This document shows positions 1 through 10,405 of a DNA stretch of 64,000 bases, one piece after another. The first letter of the stretch is position 1. The number at the start of each line of letters is the position of its first letter. The DNA is from Gordionus sp. m RMFG-2023 (Eukaryota; Nematomorpha; Gordioida; Chordodea; Parachordodidae). The notes beneath the pieces are model-generated. The model had not been told where the DNA came from and did no database searches. It saw only the letters and a list, made by a program, of their open reading frames with translations. A program made the translations under genes and the position numbers. The DNA is taken from assembly GCF_954871325.1 (NCBI RefSeq), contig NC_088775.1, positions 24,901,561-24,965,560 of the forward strand, read 5' to 3'.

Positions 1-1627
1 GGGTTGAAATTAAGTGTAAAAAAAAAACTACTTCAGCTTTGATTAATCATTACAAACGATTCTATCAAAAAACTTATAATAATAAATTTATTGAATCATA
101 TTTTGATAATGATATAAATAAAAATCATTGTACAACAATAATGATATCAAACACCATTTATTAAAATTTTTGATCAAATCTAATATCCCATTTAAAATTC
201 TTGCAACAAATGAATTTAAAGGTTTTGTTAAAGCATTAAAATATGTTCAATTCCTACATTAAAACAATACATTAATGAATCTTTTGATAATGAATTCCAA
301 AAAATTAAATTGATAATAAACAAATCTAATACACAAATAAATTTTACAATAGATATTTGGTCAAGTCCAACAAATGTCCCATTCTTGGGATTAACCTGCC
401 ATTACATTGATGATGAATGGGTACTAAAATCTATATTATTAGACATTGTTCCTTTTACAAATTCCCATTCTGGGGAAAACATATATAAGACATTTTATAG
501 AATCATTAACAATTATAGCATAGATATAAAGTCAACGGCTTTTACATACGAATGCCGCATCAAACACTACCTTTATAAATACCCTTAAAATTAAAAATCC
601 AAGATCATAAATTCCACATATTCGCTGTTTTGCACATGTTTTAAATCTTGTTGTTCAAGAAATAATAAAACAAATTGATGAGCAATTAATAAAATTAAGA
701 GGCACTAATTCGAAATTCTTATAAGAAAACTACTATGATGAAAGAATTTTGTAATTCACTAATTCCATCTATTACATATTTGAAGTTAAAATTAGATACA
801 CCTATCAGATGGAACAGCTCATATTCCATGATAGAACGAGCAATACAAATGAGAAAAGCTATAGATCATGCCGTTATTAATAGTTATGATATATGTGAAG
901 TATTTATTTATATTTAAATCTAATTTTTATTTTTAATATAGGATGAATGGACCGCCTTAGAAAGAATACATTAAACTTAAAAACATTTTATGATTTTACT
1001 GTTGCCATATCAGGAGAAACTTATCCTACACTTAATCTGGTCATCCCCTTTTATATATCATTGAGCACCTAAGTCTCTTTGATAATACGCTTATAAACGC
1101 AATTAATGCGCAACAAAAAATAGTATCATATTTTAACAGATTTCCAAACAATTATATCTGCAATATTAGATCCAAAACTTAAACTGGAATTTTTTGAGTG
1201 CCTACCTATATCTTATAATATAAACTTTACAACTATATTTAATAATTTTGAGAAAATGTTTGATGAATATAAAATTAAATATGATGTATCAAAAAGTAAA
1301 CCTTTAATACAATAAAATATGGATGTCATTTTTAAACAGAATGTTATGCCAATTTCTGAAATTGACACATATTTAAAAGAAGTGAGAATAACGTCAAATA
1401 AAAACCCACTAGAATGGTGGAAACTACATGGAGACCGTTTTCCCGTGTTATCTAAAATGGCGAGGGACATATTGTCGATACAGGGATCTTCAACCCCATG
1501 TGAGCGACTCTTTTCTGTTGGAGCTCATATGGTTACAAAATATAGAATGTCGTTAAAGGAGGAAAAAATCCGAAAAACTTTATATTTGAAAAATTGGCTG
1601 TTGTCAGATTTATCTTCTACATTATAG
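1..1627 (+). pseudogene. hAT transposase remnant, BED-finger type, left end outside window
   Basis: A broken hAT-superfamily DNA transposase. At position 3 the frame reads VEIKCKKKTTSALINHY, the second half of a BED-type zinc finger (Cys...His spacing), so the element begins before the window. At 310-588 the frame contains FTIDIWSSPTNVPFLGLT, matching the start of the hAT catalytic fold (usual form TxDxWTS...YLxLTxH). At 735-917 LDTPIRWNSSYSMIERA corresponds to the conserved TRWNS block. At 1319-1627 FPVLSKMARDILSIQGSS followed by CERLFSVGAHMV is the C-terminal hAT dimerisation region. The pieces lie in different frames separated by stops, so there are at least three breaks and no functional protein. 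The family call rests on motifs recalled from known hAT proteins. No right terminal repeat or target duplication was identified with confidence. Confidence 0.8.
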
Positions 1628-1782
1628 ATATGAATATTATATTGATTTTTCCACATTGTATATAAATATATTATATATGTATGCTTCTATTTTGTCTAAT
1701 AAAATTTGTTTGTCTTTATCCTTAGTTAAATTTTACAAAATAAATTTTATAATAGATCTTTTTTAATTCATGGTAAATAAAA

Positions 1783-1860
1783 TTATCGAATCGAATCGAA
1801 TAATCATTTTATTATTCATACTTATACGAATAATAAATTATTCGATTCGATTCGTATTTT
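1783..1860. repeat. Inverted repeat of ATTCGATTCG units downstream of the hAT remnant
   Basis: The sequence runs ATCGAATCGAATCGAATAAT and then, after about 30 bases, AATTATTCGATTCGATTCG, forming a short hairpin. A related run (GATTCGATTCGATTG) occurs near 28966. Its place just beyond the hAT C-terminal coding remnant suggests terminal or subterminal repeat DNA of that element; this is inference. Confidence 0.5.
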
Positions 1861-1865
1861 TGTAG

Positions 1866-2367
1866 GTATATTAAAGACTGAGATAAAGCAGTTTAAATTT
1901 TTTGGGTCCATATTAACTCCACGAAAGTTCTAGCGTTCTTTTAAAAATTAATATTTTAAAGGACTAATTTTGAACCGGGCCAGGCTCGCGTCTAAAATAA
2001 AAATTTTACCTCTAATCTGGGGTGGGAGTGTGGGGGGGGGGGGTGGATATTACTCAATATCGCCCCATTATTGAAGGTGGTAGATAGTTATGAAGACGCT
2101 ATCGTTGAATAAATTTAGAGGAGGGGGGGGGTTAGTGATTTCTTATTTCTGATTTTGATTTCCTTTCGTTAGATATGAATTTCCCTTTTTTCTAGTTTAG
2201 ATTTGATAGGAAGGATAAGGAGTTAAATTTTGAAGGGGGTCATCAACATTGGCTTAAGTGGTGTGTAAAGATCCCTGAATTTTGGCCAAAAAATAAAATT
2301 TTCGGCCTTTAAGATTTCGTGCTGGACCAGGTTCGGAACTAAAAAATTGAATTTGCAGGACTCTATC
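1866..2367. other. No gene seen; contains a 12-base poly-G tract
   Basis: Non-coding sequence with short GC-rich stretches and a G12 tract at 2032-2043. A second G tract lies near 2123. No open frame with a recognisable motif on either strand. Confidence 0.6.
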
Positions 2368-2798
2368 TAGAGGTCTGCATTGGGCGGGTTTTTCGCCCGC
2401 CCATACTTTGAATGGGCATGGTCGAGTTTTTAAAAATATTTTCAACATTTGGCGGGTGGCGGACGGGCTGAAATTTTTTTTAAAGTAATGGACTGGCGAG
2501 GGCGGGTAAATTTTTGATATTTTTCAGGCGAAATGAGCAGAACCGACTTCATTTTATTAAAAATAATAGTTTTATTTTTGTATGTTTAATTAAAATTACA
2601 TTTAAATAAATAAATAAAGAGCCAAACCATTAAAATAATTTTTAAACATTAAGTGGGCGGGTTAAATAAAATTTATAGATAAATGGGCGGGCGGGTAAAT
2701 TTTTTTAAAAAAATTATAAGTGAACGGATGGGCTGGTTATAAATTTCAAAACAACGAGTGGGCAGGATTTTTCGCTAAAAACCGCCCATTGACCTCTA
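2368..2798. mobile_element. hAT-type MITE, TAGAGGTCTGCA / GGGCGGG family
   Basis: Left end TAGAGGTCTGCATTGGGCGG; the right end, read on the other strand, is TAGAGGTCAATGGGCGG. It is flanked by ACTCTATC (2360-2367) and ACTCTACC (2799-2806), an 8-bp target duplication with one mismatch, as expected for hAT. The interior has repeated GGGCGGGC runs on one strand and matching CCGCCC runs on the other, and no coding capacity. Related copies are at 31095, 52555 and 58326. Confidence 0.8.
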
Positions 2799-2937
2799 AC
2801 TCTACCCACTTCAACAACAGTAGTAAATATTTCGATGATATTCCACCGAAATAATAAAGTGTTTTTTTCAATACCAGATCATAATGCCAATAAGGAAATA
2901 ATATTTCATCAACAAATGATATCGCAATTATCCACAT

Positions 2938-3262
2938 CATAGGCGTAGCCATGTAGAGAGGGAAAAGGGGAAATTTTCCCCTTTCTGATAGAGATTTTTA
3001 AATTTCGAAAATCAGATATGACCGGAAATGTATTCCGGAACATATAGAGTACTAACACTGTGAATTTCTGACAATCTCGCCATTAATCTTTGAACTACAC
3101 TCAATTTATCATCCTTTTTTTCGATTTTCCATATAAATTTTAAATTTTCTAAAATTTACAGGGTAGTTTAACTCTACAAATGATTGAATTTGCCTGTTCT
3201 CGTTAATATAATTTTAAACTAATAAAAATTTTCCCCCTACACCCCCCCCCCCTCTCCCCCAA
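2938..3262. mobile_element. MITE-like element with CATAGGCGTAGCC end and poly-C tract
   Basis: The left end CATAGGCGTAGCCATG is close to the left ends at 27740 (CATAGGCGTATCCAGG) and 29657 (CATAGGCGTAACCACG). The right part carries C11 (3242-3252) and CCTCTCCCCC. A matching right terminal repeat and target duplication were not found, so the right boundary is approximate. Confidence 0.5.
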
Positions 3263-4965
3263 ATATAAATGCAATATATCATTAAAAAATTTTGAGAAAA
3301 ATTAGTATAAGTAGCGTTGTTAATTTTGTTTATTACACTTTTTTAAAAGTATTTTATTTGATAAAAGATTTATTTTAACAGATGTATTAATTTGGCAAGA
3401 GCGATTGATTATATTTAAAAGAAATTGCAAAGATCACTTTTTCATATTCATGGATTTTTTATGTTTTAATTTATTTGAAAAAATAAAAAGAATATCGTTG
3501 CAAATTAATTAGGGCTATTGCCATCAGCGGCGATACTCCTAAGTTTAAAATAAAATATTCGTTTGTTTTTTTTTACAATTTTGAAAGTTAAAAAGCCCTA
3601 TTTGTGTCGATTTATAAAAACTGCCCGATTTGGATTTTATTCAAAATAATAGTATGTAAGACTGGAGATCTTGCCCATAAGAGGCAGAAAGGTTTGGACG
3701 TCTATTTTCCAAATCTCAAGGCTTACATAATATTAATTTGGCTAAAATCTTAATAGAGCGGTTTTTAAAAAATCGACCCTAATCGAGTTTTTTAATAACA
3801 CTAGTAAAAGTTAATAACTTTTAAAATAACAATTAATTAAATAACGCATGTTAAAAATTTCAAAAATTACTAAAAAACTCAAGTTATTGAAAATTCGCCA
3901 TAAAAAATTTTTTGAATATACAAGCGGAACAAAGTAAATCAAATTGAAGGTTGTAGGACAAGGTATGGCGATGATTATAAAAATTTACTCTGATTTTTTC
4001 AATCCTATTCTAATCTAAATAGATGATAAAATTATTTTTTCTTCTCTCACCTTTACGATTTAATTCCATGCAACAAAAAAGCGAATGAGATTTATTTATT
4101 ATTTTTTTAATTAAAAATAAATATTTAATAAATTTATTTCTTATAAAAAATATTGAAATTTTAAAACACTATTAAAAAAATATCAATATCGTCATTTTAT
4201 TATTTCATATGAAAATTGTTCGATATTTTTTAAATGATAAAAAATTTATTATATAAATGTTAATTAATAAGGATTGTAGTCATACTGAGCTAGCCCAGTC
4301 CGTGGGCAGGGTCTATTTTTAAGAAAAAATCATTTTATAAAAAAAAGTGAAAAGCCAAAATTATTTTAAAAATGTAACATAACTAAAGACCGGTAATATG
4401 TGAAATTAATTTAATATTTTTATTTTACAGATGAAAATGTGTTTTAGTATACCAAAAGCAACATCATATAATTGTAAACTTTACTGTTTAGATTTATAAA
4501 TAAAGCTTTAATATTATTAATAAATAGATTATAGAAGAGATTATACCCTATGAACAATATTTTGTCTTGTGACTCATGAGAATTTGATTCCATTATTTCT
4601 AATCAATCTACAAGCAAGGCGATTAAATATAAATCTCAATCTTGTATAAGAATTAATCCCAAAGAAAAAAATGAGCTTAATCTGACAATATTTCAGAATT
4701 GTAAAAATAAATTAATACAATTTTAAATGGCACATAAAATTAGATGATGGTTAGTCAGAGTACATTGGTCCTATAAATTATTACAAATTTATTTTTTATT
4801 TTGATTAAAACAAATGTAAATAATTTAAAATGAATATTTATAAATCTAAAATATTAATTTCTATAATAATATACTATATTTCATTCTAATTAAACAAAAA
4901 TTTCTAAAAATAAGTTAAATTTTTTTTACTTAATTATTGTGTATCAAGATATTATCAATATTTTG
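3263..4965. other. Intergenic, AT-rich; degenerate MITE interior at about 4425-4555
   Basis: No coding signal. The stretch 4425-4555 (ACAGATGAAAATGTGTTTTA, then TTTATAAATAAAGCTT) is clearly similar to 14935-15060 inside the Tc1-like MITE at 14784, so it is probably a decayed relative without recognisable ends. At about 3670, TTGCCCATAAGAGGCAGAAA resembles the reverse complement of sequence near 63350. Confidence 0.55.
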
Positions 4966-6377
4966 TAGTGTATGAACGCGTTCTTGAACGAAGTTCGTTT
5001 TTTTGGAAAAAATCTTTGAACCTGAATGCGTTCCTTTTTTATGACGAACGCGTTCTAAACTAAAGTTCCTTCAATTTTAAAAACACCTTTTATTTTTATT
5101 TATTTGAAAAATTTAATATTAATTCGAATTTTTTAAGAAAAAGTCTTATATTTTATAATCAACTGTTTTTCCTTTTCACATTTCAATTTTTTTAACACAC
5201 AATTATTATAGTTTATTAATTTATATTTTTTTATATTTTAATTTAATAGATTAGCATAAACATGGATATTATTATTTCATCATCATTATATGATTAAAAT
5301 TCAAAATCATGAATTAACATCACCATGGCCCAAATATGATAAATATTTTACAGTAACACCCTATATTGAAGGAACTAATTCAATACTTATCAAATGAAAA
5401 TAGCCCAAAAAATATTATATCAGTTTCAAAATTGTCAAGTTCTAATTTAAAACGATATTTGATTGTAATATTAATTATTTTTATAGCTGAGTAAAATCAT
5501 TAATTTGAAAAAATGTATTTAGGTTATTTGACCCCAACAATAACGATAGTTTAAAGTTCAAAAAAATTAGTGACCTAAATTATGGTCAACTACTGATAGA
5601 CGCATTATTAAATGGGATTAATAAAAAAGTAAGTACTAAACCTATCAATATCAAATTAATAACATATATTATATTTTTTTAAAGATTTGAACATATATAA
5701 GAAGATCAATTATTCTCTGCAATTATACATCCAATATTCAAGCTTCCTCTTGCCGCTGTGCCAAGACGTTAAAGACATGCCGTCGGGACGCTTACCGTCC
5801 GCATTTAGGAGACCTAATGGCTCCAAACTATTGGGGAAACCGGCCGAAATCAAGGCTTTGCCGATTAAAGTATTAAGGTTGTCGTGCCTCAGGAAACGGC
5901 CACTGACTTTGAGACACGAAAAACAATGTCTAGAGAAGGGATCAACCTGTTTGTGACAGGCAGCACAGGTGTCCACAGAAGGGATAAGACAACCAAGCCT
6001 ATGGCAGTTTGAAACTCATCGTCTGTGAATAACGTTTCCTTTTTACCACTCGGAATCGCGTCTAGCCATTCATGGCCGTTAGAGTTTTTTTGCGTTTCTG
6101 AGCAGTTGAAGGTTAGTTAGATCGGGATACATACAAAGTTTTTCAAACGTGCATAGAGAAAATTTTTTTATAAATAAAAATATCTTTTTATTCGCTATAT
6201 TATATTGTATTTATAAATATATTATCAAAATAAAACTATATTATTTTTTGACATGGATAATATAATGTGTTAAATATGTCATTTATTTATATTAAATTAA
6301 ATTTGAATAAAAATTTATCATAAAATTTTGAACGAACGTGAACGCGTTCGATTTTTTTAGAAATGTTTACAGCACCA
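4966..6377. mobile_element. GAACGCGTTC-rich hAT-related element, copy 1
   Basis: Begins TAGTGTATGAACGCGTTC; the right end, read in reverse, is TGGTGCTGTAAACATTTC. It is flanked by a perfect 8-bp duplication ATATTTTG (4958-4965 and 6378-6385). Subterminal DNA on both sides carries GAACGCGTTC and GTTCGTTTTT motifs in opposite orientations. The plus-strand interior retains PWPKYDKYF and, in another frame, SVSKLSSSNLKRYL, resembling a decayed BED zinc finger; further on are QLFSAI and IIHP-like residues typical of hAT transposases. The interior also matches copy 2 (24456-25906, opposite orientation) and copy 3 (57073-57878). It is interrupted by an unrelated LINE-type fragment at about 5743-6160. 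Not functional. Confidence 0.82.
5743..6160 (-). pseudogene. LINE-type C-terminal domain fragment inserted in the hAT-related element
   Basis: Minus-strand reading gives NGHEWLDAIPSGKKETLFTD then DEFQTAIGL, and after a frame change DTCAACHKQVDPFSRHCFSC, SGRFLRHDNLNTLIGKALIS, AGFPNSLEPLGLLNADG and KRPDGMSLTSW. This order (short acidic DEF block, Cys/His cluster, GR.SRH..LN, SAGFP..LEP, DG+RPDG) is a domain I recall from the C-terminal part of animal reverse-transcriptase proteins, often described as LINE-derived; its KRPDG block may belong to a nuclease-like fold, which is inference. Comparison with copy 2 of the host element shows host sequence stopping near 5743 and resuming near 6160, so this is an insertion. 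A second copy of the domain is at 22605-23153. One frameshift is visible; the reverse transcriptase part is absent. Confidence 0.65.
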
Positions 6378-6385
6378 ATATTTTG

Positions 6386-7633
6386 AATATACTCAATATG
6401 AAAATTTTATTATTATATTTAGATCCTCAATTCTTTGGTGACTAACTATTACACATTATTGGACCACTTACCGTAAGGCAATGTTGGGCAAAAAAAATTT
6501 ATTTTATAAATTAAATTTTCTAAAAATGTTTTGTTTCAATAAAATATATTATTTATTTCGAATAGACTAAATATGTTTTATTTGTTCATATAGCTAAATA
6601 TTATTAAATTTATTGAGGTTTGAACAAAAAGTGATCTACCCTGGTCTCGTTTACTTATTAAATAGGACTTAATATTTTTATCTTTTTGTTGGGGTACTGC
6701 AATGGCGAGAACCCTCTCGCAATTACTTATGCAGAAAGCCTCATGAGGTAGGGCTCTGAAAGTAGGCCCCAAAGCCAGGTTAGGTATAAAAATTTTTAAA
6801 ATAGAGTAAATTAAAAAAAATAAATATCAAAAATGATGTTTTCTCTTATTTTACCAAAATAAATGATAATTAGAATCTGCGACATTTACACAAAACAATA
6901 ACAATGTATGTTATTTTTCTTGCTTCATTTTGCTTTATAAAAATATATCAAACTTATATTTTTTAATCAAAAATTCCGGACAAGGCAGGACTTGGTTAAA
7001 CCTTGAATAAAAATCTCTTAGGAATAAATAAAATTTGTAGCAACATCTGATGTTAACCGAATCGTCCGGGATACACCAGTTATTGCGCATAATTCCATGA
7101 CAAAATGTATAATGTCTGTGGACAGCCTAAGATGGCTGAAAGAGCAAATGATTAACTATTTTTTCACGTATAACAAAATGAAAAAGTTTACAGATAGTCT
7201 AGAATATCTGTTAAATGTTGGCTTATACCTTATTCCAATTTTTATGGGAGAAATTGCATATTCCAACATTAGAATATAATTAGATATATTTTCGAAGTAT
7301 AGTATAAAGTGAGGCATCCGTTAGACAATAGCAACTCTCAAATTACAAGGTCAAAATAATTGTTATTATAATGAAATTTTAGTTCACTCATAAAGAATAA
7401 TATGATCAAAATATTGGTTTCTGATTCACATTACTGTAAGTCATGGGGTTTTGCTATTGAGACTGCGATGTATAAATGATCTAAGTCCAATATAAGAATG
7501 TGATGAGATTATGAATATAGATGGGCCATTTTAGTTTACTCAGTGTTTCATCCTCATTTTAACAAAAGAATAGAACAAAATGCGACATAAAAAGGAAATA
7601 TCTCCAATTATGTTTTTGTAGGAAGTCCAAAAC
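6386..7633. other. No supported gene; AT-rich intergenic DNA
   Basis: Only short open frames, the longest plus-strand one (about 7029-7279) without any family motif or splice context. Nothing else recognisable. Confidence 0.5.
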
Positions 7634-10397
7634 CAGGGACTAACCGAAACAAATATCGGTTCGGTTCAGGCTCGGATAAATAACCGTTTAAGGTTCGGTT
7701 CGTACATAATAAAAACATTGGTTCGGTTTGAACTCTAAAAACCGGTTTGAACACTTCTGTATCAAACCTACATTCGAATTATGTCTAGGGAAGAATATTT
7801 TTTATTTATTTCATCATTAAAATAAAAAATACATACATAAAACCTTCATTTTTATTAATTGCACATTATAAAATAATATTTAATTTATAAATACAACAAA
7901 TAAATAACAATGATTAATTTTAATATGAACAATATTTAACTTTATTACTGAAATTTTTTTATTAAGCCGCACAATTAATATATTTTTAAGATTCGTCTCA
8001 CTCAAATTACAGCTATATGGAGATAGTATAAATTTAATTGTTGAAAAACTGGGTAGCCGTCACTGCCATTATGATATAAGACAATTTACATAATACTGGG
8101 TATCGATTACTCTGATTTCTCCAATAGTCTAGAATATTCATATTTTTATTTAACCTAGGTTCTTTAGAAAAATTAACTAAAATATTTCTAATATTCTTCG
8201 ATTTCTGTAACAGATTTTGTATGTTACCATCTTTTAAGAAGACTTTCTACTAAATCCTCTTCAGATTAAGATACATTAACCGGCGTTGATTCACCTTCAC
8301 TAGAATCCTCCACTCTTATAACAAGGTTTAATTCCATGTTATGCCATATTTTAATAATATGCTTTCTAGCCTTGGTTTTTTCCTTCAGTCGGAAGCACTT
8401 GATATCTATAAAAAAATCTTATTATTTTTTATGAATAGATAAAAATATATAAAGTAAAATAAAATTATTAATTAAATTTATATAAGTATATATAATATAA
8501 TATTTTTAAAACATACCTTAAATCTAGTTATAGGCATGACAAAAAGGCATTGTTGTTTAAAAGTTGTTTCATTCTAAAATTCATAGCATCTATTATTGAA
8601 CCAGAAAAGGGTGAAGTAAAAATAGAAATTTCTAATTTTGTTTTAGCCATATGCCATAAAAATCCCCTATTAGCTGCACAAGCTGTAAGTTCTATAGCTA
8701 TTTTAATTGGTTTTAGGATATTTATCAACCCTATAATTGCTTGCCATTCCAAAGCTGTAAAGTTCACTGTATGATACTGATAATTCCTCACACATATCTT
8801 TTAATTTATTTTATCTCTCTAGCATTATAGGTTGATAACCATCGGTGACAATCCAATATATGTCTTTTTAATGATATCGACTTTGTCCTTAGCTCCTGTA
8901 GGCACTACTAGCTTTAATAATATGAAACTGAGCAATTTTTCAATGCATGATCTACCACAAGTTGTAAGGGATGAGAAGCACATTTTATATTTATAATATT
9001 ATATTGAGAATCACTAAGATTAATTGTTAATTCATGAGGTACGGTTGTGAAACTAGTAGAAACATCATTCAAATTATCTATATTGTATTTTTTCTTCTTC
9101 ATCATTTTCAGACATTTGATTGTCATCATCACTATCCTCCATAAATATTTTTACCATCTTAAATTTGCCCCCATTGTAGTTGTTATACTGTATATTTATG
9201 ATATTTTGATTTCATAATCAAAGATTTTCAAAATTATTTTACAGGAAAAAATAAAGTATATCTAAACTATAAAAAATTCGTCCCTTTTATAGGGAAAATA
9301 AAAGGCACAGTTATAAATTAAAATTAAATTGGCGCAAAGTGAAAAAAAGAACGTTTTTGTGGAATCGAGTTGTGTTAGTTTTATCGTACATAATTGGGGA
9401 TAAAACCTACCCCCCTAAACTTCCGAAACTCAAAATATACCTTGGGATGCAGGGTACTTTTATTAAAAGGAGTTTTAAATTTTCTGCAGTTGCGGTTCAA
9501 AAATTTCTTTCATTGCTAATGTACTCAAAACAATTTTTGCTTTTTGAATATACTGAAGATTAATCCCAATAATGGATCCGTCTAGACGAGTAACACAGTA
9601 AATTTTTAGAGATAATAACTTACCATTTATATCTTTGATTATATTTTGTCGAATACTTAAGGCTAATTCTGCAACATTAGATTGAATATTTTGAGAAATA
9701 ATTTTAATATTACCCATGCCTTCTAACTTTTTTAAAATAGCTATCATCGATTAATTTGAATGGTCTGTCATTAAAAGTGGCCAACTCAGTACAAGCAACG
9801 ATTATTATTTTTTTATTTAGTTTTACTGATATTGTTTATTCTTTTAATGCATCTTCTATCGTCTGTTGGCTTGATGGCATCTTAAACTTTTTTTATTATA
9901 TTAGGCTTTTTTGTGGTATTTTGTTAATTTTATCGAATTCTAGAGGGTGGTTTCTTTATGTGACGCCTAAGATTTGCTCCATGATGGCCTTTCATATTTA
10001 TTCGACAATCAGTAATTCATTTTGATGTGTCATTTATAATACTATATATGTAAATAATTTATATATTGGATTTAATTTTTCTCTAGGCTTTCTTTATAAT
10101 TTATAAGCTTAAATTATTTTAAAAATGTTGTTAAATGGCAATATACTTAAGTTTATAAAAATTATGATGACATTTATCAATCTAATGTAATTGATAAAAA
10201 TCTTTAAAACAATTCTAATATAATTAAAATTTTTGCAATATACTAATAATAACTTACAAATTATTATATAAGCATAAGATCATGAGTCTCCAACCGGTTC
10301 AGAGGCACTATAGAGGTTCGGTTCAGGTTCAGCTAAAAACATTTTTAGCGGTTTTTAGTGGTTTAATAGTTCGGTTCAGGTTTGGTTTGGATCCCCA
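7634..10397 (-). mobile_element. hAT element with decayed transposase (minus strand)
   Basis: Left end CAGGGACTAACCGAAAC, right end (reverse) TGGGGATCCAAACCAAAC; flanks TCCAAAAC (7626-7633) and TCCAAAAA (10398-10405) form an 8-bp target duplication with one mismatch. Subterminal DNA is rich in GGTTCGGTTCAGG and its complement. Minus-strand coding pieces run from right to left: KDINGKLLSLKIYCVTRLDG (about 9560-9650), INIKCASHPLQLVVDHALK (about 8930-9000, usual hAT form RCxAHxLQLVVxxAL), LEWQAIIGLINILKPIKIA (about 8690-8760), and MNILDYWRNQSNRYPVL (about 8090-8140) of the dimerisation region. The frames are broken in at least four places and the usual ERxFS motif is not readable. Intact ends but dead transposase. 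Confidence 0.8.
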
Positions 10398-10405
10398 TCC
10401 AAAAA

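Noticed and set aside
7029-7279. Open plus-strand frame containing VRDTPVIAHNSM
   Set aside because: No family motif, no splice context and ordinary AT-rich third positions; could be chance.
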